Below, one piece after another: positions 7,918 through 16,919 of a DNA stretch of 36,660 nucleotides; within the stretch, counting starts at the first letter, position 1, and each line of letters starts with the position of its first letter. The notes under the pieces were generated by a model. It made no database searches. It was not told the origin of the DNA and saw only the letters and a list, made by a program, of their open reading frames with translations. The DNA is from CAYFVR01 sp046541515. Its GTDB lineage: Bacteria > Desulfobacterota > Desulfobacteria > Desulfobacterales > Desulfococcaceae. A program made the position numbers and the translations under genes. The stretch is taken from assembly GCA_046541515.1 (NCBI GenBank), contig JBKHDD010000029.1:1-36660 (forward strand). Direction: 5' to 3'.

Positions 7918-7937
7918 GCGAAAGGAGAGAATTTCCC

Positions 7938-8942
7938 ATGGATCTGGTTCAGCTCTGGACCATTCTGGTCGGCGTGGTGGTGATGCTCTACGTCATCCTG
8001 GACGGCTTCGGCCTGGGCGTCGGGATGCTCTTTCCCTTCGCCCGGGACGAGGAGGAACGGGACGCGATGATGAACAGCATCGCCCCCATCTGGGACGCCA
8101 ACCAGACCTGGATCGTCTTCGGCGGCGGCGCCCTCTTCGCCTCGTTTCCTCGGATTTACACCGTCCTGTTCAGCGCCCTGTACATTCCGCTGTTTAGCTT
8201 TCTGTTCGGTCTGATTTTCCGGGGCGTGGCCTTCGAATTTCGGGCCAACGCCAAAACCGACGCCCAAAAACGGACCTGGAACCGGGCCTTTTATCTGGGC
8301 AGTCTGGTGGCGGTGCTGGGCCAGGGGCTGACCCTGGGCGGCTACATCTCCGGCGTCACGGTGGAAAACGGCGCCTTCGCCGGCGGGCCACTGGACTGGC
8401 TGAACCCCTTCACGGTGATGGTGGCACTGGCGCTGGTGCCCGGCTACATGCTCCTGGGCGCCACCTTTTTGCTGATGAAAACCGAGGAGGAAGTCCGGGA
8501 ACGGGCTTTCCGACAGGCGTTCTGGCTGTCGCTGATTCTGGCGGGATTCATGGTGCTGGTCAGCGCATGGACGCCCCACCACGCGCCCAACCTCACGGCC
8601 CGGTGGTTCACCGAGCCGAGGGTCTACTTCGTCTGGAATTTCCCCCTGCTGGGCGTCATCGCTTTCGCCGGACTGATGTGGGGGTTGAAAAAACGCCGTG
8701 AACGGATACCCTTTTTCGCCAGCGCGCTGCTGTTCCTTTCCGCCTACCTGGGCTTGCAGTCGGCCATCTATCCCATGGCCATTCCGCCGGACCTGACCAT
8801 CTACGAAGCCGCGGCCCAAAAGGAGACGTTGATCTTCACGCTCTGGGGCGTGGCCATCGTGCTGCCGGTGGTGCTGGCCTACACGATCTACAGCTACTGG
8901 GTCTTCCGCGGCAAGGTCGCGGACGCGGAGGGATACCACTAA
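7938..8942 (+). CDS. cydB: Cytochrome bd-type quinol oxidase subunit II
   Basis: A 334-residue integral membrane partner of CydA. The N-terminus LYVILDGFGLGVGMLFPF and the motif IWDANQTWIVFGGGALFASF (about residues 54-73) are diagnostic for CydB, and GQGLTLGGYISGV and the ending TIYSYWVFRGKV also fit. The length matches the short CioB-like members rather than E. coli CydB (379). AAAGGAGAG precedes the ATG. No CydX-like small subunit or cydCD assembly genes follow; a strong terminator comes 31 bases after the stop. Confidence 0.96.
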   Translation: MDLVQLWTILVGVVVMLYVILDGFGLGVGMLFPFARDEEERDAMMNSIAPIWDANQTWIVFGGGALFASFPRIYTVLFSALYIPLFSFLFGLIFRGVAFEFRANAKTDAQKRTWNRAFYLGSLVAVLGQGLTLGGYISGVTVENGAFAGGPLDWLNPFTVMVALALVPGYMLLGATFLLMKTEEEVRERAFRQAFWLSLILAGFMVLVSAWTPHHAPNLTARWFTEPRVYFVWNFPLLGVIAFAGLMWGLKKRRERIPFFASALLFLSAYLGLQSAIYPMAIPPDLTIYEAAAQKETLIFTLWGVAIVLPVVLAYTIYSYWVFRGKVADAEGYH

Positions 8943-8973
8943 CCGCGGCCGGTCGAGACAACCGAAACAGCGA

Positions 8974-9015
8974 CGCCCCGTCGGCCCGTTCCGGGTCGGC
9001 GGGGCGTTCGTTTTT
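8974..9015 (+). terminator. Rho-independent terminator after cydB
   Basis: CGCCCCG-rich stem of 14 pairs (8974-8987 with 8993-9006, two G-U pairs), followed by TTCGTTTTT. Confidence 0.85.
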
Positions 9016-9113
9016 GGATTGCCGCGCCCCGGATTTCCCAAAACCGGCAATCGAATGACATCCGTCGGAGAATATGGTATGGAAAAGGGTCTCCCACCCC
9101 GATCGGAGGTCCC

Positions 9114-9674
9114 ATGGCCGCTTCCGGTGTCCGCCCGCACTTTCCGTCCCTCCAGCCGCGCGAGAAGAGTGGCTCTCCCTTTCCCATCCGGCGCCGGTTT
9201 CCCGCGGCCGTCTGCGCGGCCCTTCTTTTGACGTTTTTTCCGGGAGAAAGCGCATTACGATCGCCCATGGCGTTCGCTCAGGCCGAATGGACGACTTTGG
9301 CGCTCGCGGCGGAAAAGGCGCCAGCCAGCGCCACCTCCTCCGACGACCCGATGGCGCCGAGCCGAATCCCGGCCGCCTCCATCATCCTCGCGCTTTCCCT
9401 GCTCCTGGTCTTTCTGGTGGTCGCGGTTTACGTTCCTCGACCCAGCCCCCGGCAGCTTTCGGTCTTTCGGCTCCTTCTCTCCCTCGCCGCGGCCGCCTGC
9501 GGTGCCACCGTTTCCAGCCTGTTCCCCCTGGAAATGGTCCCCTGGAAACGCGTGCTTCTGGCGGCCATCGGCGGGTCAATCCTCTTTTTCCTGGTCTTCC
9601 GGACCGATCCGTTGGGAATGACGCCGGGGGGCGAGCGGTCCGGCGAGAAGGCCGAAGAGGGGAAACGAGGCTGA
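9114..9674 (+). CDS. Hypothetical membrane protein
   Basis: A 186-residue protein of unknown function. An arginine-rich start is followed by a hydrophobic stretch and AFAQA-E (residues 53-58), which looks like a signal peptide cleavage site. Three further hydrophobic segments lie at about 88-107, 117-137 and 145-162. The part FRLLLSLAAAACGATVSSLF, followed by a short loop and a last helix, resembles the paired-helix membrane module seen at the end of assorted bacterial proteins. The charged tail is rich in Gly and Glu. GGAGG precedes the ATG. A weak promoter-like pair lies near 9056-9084, and a terminator follows at 9686. It converges with aconitase and stands alone, so context gives no hint of its role. 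Confidence 0.65.
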   Translation: MAASGVRPHFPSLQPREKSGSPFPIRRRFPAAVCAALLLTFFPGESALRSPMAFAQAEWTTLALAAEKAPASATSSDDPMAPSRIPAASIILALSLLLVFLVVAVYVPRPSPRQLSVFRLLLSLAAAACGATVSSLFPLEMVPWKRVLLAAIGGSILFFLVFRTDPLGMTPGGERSGEKAEEGKRG

Positions 9675-9685
9675 TTGTCTTCGGG

Positions 9686-9710
9686 CGGCTACTGGCCGCC
9701 TTTTCTCTTT
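9686..9710 (+). terminator. Terminator between the membrane protein gene and acn
   Basis: GGCGGC-tactg-GCCGCC followed by TTTTCTCTTT. The aconitase stop codon (TAG on the minus strand) lies inside the hairpin. Confidence 0.65.
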
Positions 9711-11632
9711 CGGACCACGTTGATTTTGGCCCCCTCCAGCACCATTTCCACCTGTCGGGCGGTCATCCGATGGCGGGCTTCAAAAGTGGTTCCCTGGGTC
9801 TTGTTTTCCACCGTCACCGTTTCCCCGTTTCGAATTGCCTCCCGAACGTCGGGAATTCGAAGAACGTCCTCGGCCTGGATGGCCTCGTAATCGGCCGGAT
9901 CGGCAAACTGGAGCGGCAGAATTCCGAAATTGACCAGATTCTGCCAGTGGATGCGGGCGATGGATTTGGCGATGACCGCCTGGAGCCCCAGGGACCGCGG
10001 GCCGAGGACCGCGTGTTCCCGACTGGAACCCTGGCCGTAGTTGTCGCCCGCGATTACCAGGGAGCCCGAATCCCGGCATTCCTGGGCCTTGTCGTAATAA
10101 TCTTCGTCGATGCGGCTGAAGGTGAATTTGCTGATTTCGGGAATGTTGCTCCGAAACGGCAAAATGGCCGAACCGGCCGGCATGATTTCGTCGGTGGACA
10201 CGTCGTCGCCCATTTTGAGCAGCACCGGCCCCTCGATGGTTTCAGGCAGCGGGGCGAAATCCGGCAGGGGACGGATGTTGGGACCTTTTCGCAACTCCGC
10301 GGATTCCCCCTCCTCCGCCGGCGCCACCAGCATGTCCCAATTCACCTTCAGGGTTTCGGGCTCGGCGAATTTCGGATAATCCATGTCCAGGGTCCGGGGG
10401 TCGGTGATCACGCCGGTGAGGGCGGAGGCGGCGGCCGTTTCCGGGCTGCACAGGTAGACCTGGTCGCCCTTGGTCCCGGAGCGGCCGGGGAAATTCCGGG
10501 GAACCGTCCGCAGGCTGATGGTTTCGCTGGCCGGCGCCTGCCCCATGCCGATGCAGCCGTTGCAACCGGGCTGATGGACCCGCGCGCCCGCGCGAATCAG
10601 TTTTTCCAGCAGGCCAAGATCGATCAGGTTTTCCACGATCTGCCGGGAGGTGGGATTGATGTCGAAGGAAACCCGGTCGTGGACCTGTTTGCCCTTCACG
10701 ATGAGGGCCGCGATGGCGATGTCCCGCATGCCCGGGTTGGCGGAGGAACCGATGTAGCTCTGGCAGATTTCCCTGCCGGCCACTTCCCGCACGGGCGCCA
10801 CGTTGCCCGGGCTGGACGGCTTGGCGATGAGCGGCTCGATCTCCGACAAATCAATTTCCTCGGTCACGTCGTAGTCGCAATCGGGGTCGGCCAGGATTTC
10901 CGCGTAGTCCTCTTCCCGGCCGTTGGCTTTCAGAAACTTGCGCGCGGCCTCGTCCGCCGGAAACACGGTGGACGTGGCGCCCAGCTCCGCCCCCATGTTG
11001 GCGATCACGTGCCGATCCATGGCCGTCAGAGCGTCCAACCCCGGACCGCGGTATTCGATCACCCGGCCAAAGCCGCCGTCCACGCCGTGGCGTCGCAACA
11101 TCTCCAGAATCACGTCCTTGGCGCTGCACCAGTCGGGCAGCCTTCCGGTGAGCTTGACGCCCCAAATCTCCGGCATGGTCGCGTAAAACGGTTCTCCGGC
11201 CATGGCCATGGCCACGTCGAGACCTCCGGCCCCGATGGCCAGCATGCCCAGGGCCCCGGCCGAGGGGGTATGGCTGTCCGAGCCCAGCAGGGTTTTGCCC
11301 GGCACCCCGAAATGTTCCATGTGGACCGGGTGGGACACGCCGTTGCCGGGTCGGCTGTACCAAACGCCGAACTTCTTGCAGGCGCTTCGAAGGAATAGAT
11401 GATCGTCGGCGTTTTTAAAATCTAGCTGAAGCAGATTGTGGTCCACGTATTGGGCCGACAGCTCGGTCCGGACGCGGGGAAGGTTCATCGCCTCGAACTC
11501 CAGCATGACCATGGTGCCGGTGGCGTCCTGGGTCAGGGTCTGATCGATTTTCAGGCCGATCTCGGCGCCGGGGGTCATTTCGCCCTCCAGCAGGTGGGCC
11601 GCGACAAGCTTTTGGGTCACGTTCTTCGCCAT
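9689..11632 (-). CDS. acn: Aconitate hydratase, Aquifex-type
   Basis: A 647-residue TCA-cycle enzyme that interconverts citrate and isocitrate through a [4Fe-4S] cluster. The N-terminus MAKNVTQKLVAAHLLEGEMT, the motif GSDSHTPSAGALGMLAIGAG and the C-terminal domain with GDNYGQGSSREHA fit the short Aquifex-type aconitases common in Desulfobacterota. Two cluster cysteines are in PGCNGCIGMGQAP. The third position, IGSCTNSS in mitochondrial-type enzymes, is IGSSANPG here. A cysteine in VYLCSPETAAA may take its place. The ribosome-binding site is AGGAAAGGAG. It is a single minus-strand gene. A homologous hydratase activity cannot be excluded, but RNFPGRSGTK and the overall architecture support aconitase. 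Confidence 0.92.
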   Translation of the reverse strand: MAKNVTQKLVAAHLLEGEMTPGAEIGLKIDQTLTQDATGTMVMLEFEAMNLPRVRTELSAQYVDHNLLQLDFKNADDHLFLRSACKKFGVWYSRPGNGVSHPVHMEHFGVPGKTLLGSDSHTPSAGALGMLAIGAGGLDVAMAMAGEPFYATMPEIWGVKLTGRLPDWCSAKDVILEMLRRHGVDGGFGRVIEYRGPGLDALTAMDRHVIANMGAELGATSTVFPADEAARKFLKANGREEDYAEILADPDCDYDVTEEIDLSEIEPLIAKPSSPGNVAPVREVAGREICQSYIGSSANPGMRDIAIAALIVKGKQVHDRVSFDINPTSRQIVENLIDLGLLEKLIRAGARVHQPGCNGCIGMGQAPASETISLRTVPRNFPGRSGTKGDQVYLCSPETAAASALTGVITDPRTLDMDYPKFAEPETLKVNWDMLVAPAEEGESAELRKGPNIRPLPDFAPLPETIEGPVLLKMGDDVSTDEIMPAGSAILPFRSNIPEISKFTFSRIDEDYYDKAQECRDSGSLVIAGDNYGQGSSREHAVLGPRSLGLQAVIAKSIARIHWQNLVNFGILPLQFADPADYEAIQAEDVLRIPDVREAIRNGETVTVENKTQGTTFEARHRMTARQVEMVLEGAKINVVRKRKGGQ

Positions 11633-12284
11633 GACGGATTGCTCCTTTCCTTGGATTTCAAAATTCCGGTCAAACCCGCAAGGGTTTAAGAAAAAAAATC
11701 GAGATATCTTTCAAAATTTCGGCTTCCCAAGGGAAAAAAGAGTCAAATGGTAGCAGCGCGGGAACCCGGAAACAAGCGCCCTAAACGTTTCCACCCGATT
11801 CTTGTTGACAAAGTCCTTTCGTTGATAATAATAGAGAAATTGTTAAGGATCGGTTTGATTCCGTTCGCCTCGGCCATTCGGAACGGTTTCATGAAATCCG
11901 GTTTTCGGGCCGTTTCCAGAAAGTGGCGCAGGCAGCTTTCAGACGGTTCAGACCGGTCCATGCAAAACGAGTAGAAAGCGCAAACGTGTTCGTGCTGGTT
12001 CCCTCCGCTACATTTCCGGTTCGTCGACCCGACGAACCAAAGCCGCCATTTCCCGCTGTCACCGGTTGTTTCTTCGGTTTTCGACGCGTTTCCGCAAAGG
12101 GAGAGCGTTTCCGCCATCCGTCACATCCGTGTCGTCCATGGTTTCGCCAGACAATCCATCGGGAAATCCCAAACGTTCTCAACGGCGAGGACATTTGCGG
12201 AAAAAAGCACGCCCACGAAGAAACGACCTTGGATTTTTCAATCATCCAATGGAATCTCGACCACTTACACCAACAAGGGTATTA
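11633..12284. other. Gene-free region upstream of the 56-residue ORF
   Basis: The left end holds the aconitase leader. A strong plus-strand promoter lies at 11805-11832, but no protein or RNA of a known family is seen in the following 450 bases. Confidence 0.45.
11805..11832 (+). promoter_or_regulatory. Strong sigma-70-type promoter
   Basis: TTGACA at 11805-11810, a 16-base spacer and AATAAT at 11827-11832. The next gene starts 450 bases later, so the transcript has a long leader or is a small RNA. Confidence 0.6.
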
Positions 12285-12455
12285 ATGGACGCACGCAAAC
12301 GAGACGAAATCGAGGCAAAACTCCGTCAGCTGATGGAGAGCAGCGGCATGAAAGCCGAAACTTCCCAAAGCCGACCGGTTGAACCGCCACGGGGATACGC
12401 GGTCATCCGCCGGCGCAAGGGGCAGCGGGACAAACGAATTTTTGTTCCCGAATAA
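12285..12455 (+). CDS. Small hypothetical protein (56 residues)
   Basis: A short, highly charged protein beginning MDARKRDEIEAKLRQLMESS and ending with RGYAVIRRRKGQRDKRIF-type sequence. The first 25 residues should form an amphipathic helix, and the end is basic. AAGGG stands 6 bases ahead of the ATG. The frame is open further upstream, but the composition there is unlike a protein. It lies 122 bases before the cold-shock gene in the same direction. I do not recognise a family; a nucleic-acid-binding role would fit the charge, but that is a guess. Confidence 0.6.
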   Translation: MDARKRDEIEAKLRQLMESSGMKAETSQSRPVEPPRGYAVIRRRKGQRDKRIFVPE

Positions 12456-12577
12456 CACCATTCGGCGGATTCCGCCAATCGGGGCGGATCCACATATGCA
12501 GGCGGGACGACCCGTTCGCCGGCAAGGGGCGAGCGGGAGCCGACGTCCCTGGGGAATTTTTTTGAGGAGGTAGATCA

Positions 12578-12778
12578 ATGGCGAACGGTGTTGTGAAATG
12601 GTTTAACGACAAAAAAGGGTATGGGTTCATCGAAAAAGAGGAAGGCGGAGACGTGTTCGTGCACTACTCGGCCATCCAGATGCCCGGCTTCAAAACCCTC
12701 GCGGAGGGAGACCACGTCGTCTTCGAAATTGAGGACGGCAACAAAGGACCGGCGGCGACGAACGTGACCAAGGTCTGA
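12578..12778 (+). CDS. Cold-shock-domain protein (CspA family)
   Basis: A 66-residue single OB-fold protein that binds single-stranded RNA or DNA and acts as an RNA chaperone. Both RNA-binding motifs are present: KGYGFIEKE (residues 13-21, RNP1) and VFVHYSAI (26-33, RNP2). The start MANGVVKWFNDKKGYGF is canonical. A strong GAGGAGG ribosome-binding site precedes the ATG, and the 120-base leader contains a GGCGGA-tt-CCGCC hairpin. A rho-independent terminator follows closely, so it is probably a single-gene unit. Confidence 0.97.
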   Translation: MANGVVKWFNDKKGYGFIEKEEGGDVFVHYSAIQMPGFKTLAEGDHVVFEIEDGNKGPAATNVTKV

Positions 12779-12801
12779 TTTCGGGGGCAAACCCCATGCG
12801 A

Positions 12802-12836
12802 GGGGGCTCCCGCCATGGGCGGGAACCCCCTTTTTT
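12802..12836 (+). terminator. Terminator after the cold-shock gene
   Basis: GGGGG-c-TCCCGCC-atg-GGCGGGA-a-CCCCC followed by TTTTTT. Confidence 0.93.
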
Positions 12837-12977
12837 ATTTTGGAATTTTCATTCATCGATCGCCGGGCGTGGCCAAAATCCGAAAATCCGCACGCGGAAT
12901 GCGATGAAACCATGGACGCGGATTCGACGGAACGGAAAGCGCTTCGCGCCGTTCCCGGCAACCACGGGAGGCATGGC

Positions 12978-14339
12978 ATGCTGGAATTTACACTTTCTCA
13001 GGAACGGAAAGCGCTTCGGGACAAAGCGCGGGAATTCGCCCTCAAGGAGGTGCTGCCGGTTTCCTGGCACGGGGACGAAACCGACGAGCTTCCCGTGGAG
13101 GTGCTCCGCAAAGCCCACGCGGCGGGAATCATGAACGGCGACATCCCGACCGAATACGGCGGCCAGGGGTTCGGCCTGATGGAGTCGGCCCTGGTGACCG
13201 AAGAAATGGCGGCCGCCTGCCCGGGGCTGGCCACCGCCATTTTCGACAATTCCCTGGGCATGGAACCGGTTATGCTCTCGGACAACGAGGCGCTGAAAAA
13301 ACGGATTCTCCCGGAAATCGCCAAAGAATTTAAACTGATCTGTTTCGCCACGTCTGAACCGACCACCGGGTCCGACGTTTCGGCCATCCGTTGCAAGGCC
13401 GAAAAAGACGGCGACGAGTACGTCCTCAACGGGACCAAATACTGGATTACCAGCGCCGGGGTCGCCGACTACATCAGCGTGTTCGCCACGGTGGACCCCG
13501 AACAAAAGCACGACGGCATCTGCGCCTTTCTGGTCAAGGCGGATCAGCCCGGCGTCGCCGCGGGCCTGCCCATCCCCAAAATGGGGCAGCGATGTTCCAA
13601 CACCGCCGGCATTCATTTCAAGAACGTGCGGGTGCCCGCCGAAAACGTGATTGCGGAACCCGGCGCGGGCTTCAAGCTGGCCATGAAGACCTTCTCTCGC
13701 ACCCGGCCCATCATCGGCGCGTTCGCGGTGGGCGCGGCGAGATCCTGCATGGAGTTTGCCGTGGATTACATGAAAAAGCGGCGGGCCTTCGGCACTCGGA
13801 TTTCCAACTTCCAGTCGCTCCAGTTCAAGGTCGCGGAAATGTATCAAAAGGTCGAAACCAGCCGGCTGCTGGTCTGGAAGTCGGCCTGGGAGGCCGACAA
13901 CGGCATGGATCCGACCATCACGGCTTCCATCTGCAAATTCTACGCGACGGAGGCCGCCCTGGAGGTGGCCGACGAGGCGCTTCAGATTCTGGGCGGATAC
14001 GGCTACACCAAAATGTTTCCGGTGGAAAAATTTCTGCGGGACATCCGACTTTATCGGATTTACGAGGGCACCAGCGAAGTGCAGCGGATGATCGTCTCCG
14101 GCTACGTGCTGAACGGCTACGAACCGGTCATGCCGCCGCTGGAGGAAATGCCGATCCGGCGGGAGGAATCGCCGAAGGGGGCCGCGGCGGACGGAAAAAA
14201 GGTCTGGCGATGCCGCATTTGCGGCCACGTCCACGCCGGGGACGATCCGCCGGACGCCTGCCCCTATTGTTTCTTTCCGGATTCGGCGTTCAAGGAATGC
14301 CCGCCGCCGTCGGATTTCGATCCGGACGCCGCGGATTAG
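12978..14339 (+). CDS. Acyl-CoA dehydrogenase with C-terminal rubredoxin-like domain
   Basis: A 453-residue FAD enzyme that oxidises acyl-CoA thioesters to enoyl-CoA. The start is ATG 12978, with GGGAGG six bases ahead; the frame is open upstream but not protein-like. Family motifs include ICFATSEPTTGSDVSAI (FAD/substrate loop), YWITSAG, QILGGYGYTK and RIYEGTSEVQRM, whose Glu is the catalytic base. After residue 405 comes an extra domain: CRICG (Cys412, Cys415) and CPYCFFP (Cys428, Cys431), a rubredoxin-type iron site. Electrons from FADH2 may therefore pass to an internal one-iron centre before ETF or another acceptor. No etfAB or other beta-oxidation gene is nearby. The acyl chain specificity is unknown. 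Confidence 0.93.
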   Translation: MLEFTLSQERKALRDKAREFALKEVLPVSWHGDETDELPVEVLRKAHAAGIMNGDIPTEYGGQGFGLMESALVTEEMAAACPGLATAIFDNSLGMEPVMLSDNEALKKRILPEIAKEFKLICFATSEPTTGSDVSAIRCKAEKDGDEYVLNGTKYWITSAGVADYISVFATVDPEQKHDGICAFLVKADQPGVAAGLPIPKMGQRCSNTAGIHFKNVRVPAENVIAEPGAGFKLAMKTFSRTRPIIGAFAVGAARSCMEFAVDYMKKRRAFGTRISNFQSLQFKVAEMYQKVETSRLLVWKSAWEADNGMDPTITASICKFYATEAALEVADEALQILGGYGYTKMFPVEKFLRDIRLYRIYEGTSEVQRMIVSGYVLNGYEPVMPPLEEMPIRREESPKGAAADGKKVWRCRICGHVHAGDDPPDACPYCFFPDSAFKECPPPSDFDPDAAD

Positions 14340-14695
14340 CGTCTTAAAAATCAGGGGGAAAAGGAAGGGAGCACGGCCCCGGAAACGGCAAAACGCCAAG
14401 ACCGGGGCCGTCTCCGTTCCGGACGGCTTCTTTCGCGAGGGAAGCCGGGAGCGGTTGCGCTTCCCCGCCTTTCCCAAAAAACCAGACTGGAAAAGCGCCG
14501 CCGAAGGCGTTACCATTTCGAGGCGATTTGCATGAATTTTCATACCGGGAACCCCCGCCCCCCTCAAAGGGGGAAACAACGAGCCCCCCTTGAGGGGGTC
14601 GGGGCCTGGGTATCGGTATTTTTGCAAACCGCCCAAGTTAATTCGTTTTTTCCAACGTCCCGGCCGCCGCCGGGCCGTCGCAACGGAGATCGTTC
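14340..14695 (+). other. Intergenic region with hairpin and repeat before amylosucrase
   Basis: It holds a perfect 10-pair hairpin (ACGGCCCCGG at 14373-14382 with CCGGGGCCGT at 14402-14411) after the dehydrogenase gene, with no T-run, and the C/G-tract repeat at 14558-14598. No gene is seen. Confidence 0.5.
14558..14598. repeat. C/G-tract inverted repeat
   Basis: CCCCCTCAAAGGGGG (14559-14573) and CCCCCTTGAGGGGG (14585-14598) are self-palindromic and also inverted copies of each other. They are related to the elements at 1697 and 31995. Confidence 0.6.
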
Positions 14696-16680
<1,985 letters not shown>

Positions 16681-16681
<1 letters not shown>

Positions 16682-16831
16682 GGGACTCGGAATTTGTCAA
16701 TGTACCGTTTTCATCCCAATGCCGTTTTTTGACGAAATCGGGTAGGGGCGAATTGCATTCGCCCTTGCGCAATCTTGCACGGTTGAGCAATGGAAATCCA
16801 AAACGGTATTTCAGCTGTCGCTGAGTCCCTA
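16681..16831. mobile_element. Miniature inverted-repeat element at the amylosucrase stop codon
   Basis: The ends are GGGACTC (16682-16688) and GAGTCCC (16824-16830). On both sides, 15 bases further in, comes ACCGTTTT (inverted on the right), giving imperfect terminal repeats of about 30 bases. The centre holds GGGCGAAT-tgc-ATTCGCCC (16746-16764). TAA flanks both ends, a possible 3-base target duplication, and the left TAA is the amylosucrase stop. There is no coding capacity, so any transposase acts in trans. Confidence 0.65.
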
Positions 16832-16919
16832 AAGAACCGATTCGGAGGAAGCGTGGGCGGGCGAAGCAACGGCCTTGCTCCACCCGGGCGGAACAAAGCG
16901 ACCACGAAAGCGAGGCGCC

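Noticed and set aside
14373..14411. Terminator after the acyl-CoA dehydrogenase
   Set aside because: The stem is perfect, but the loop is 19 bases and no T-run follows, so it is recorded only as a hairpin in the intergenic entry.
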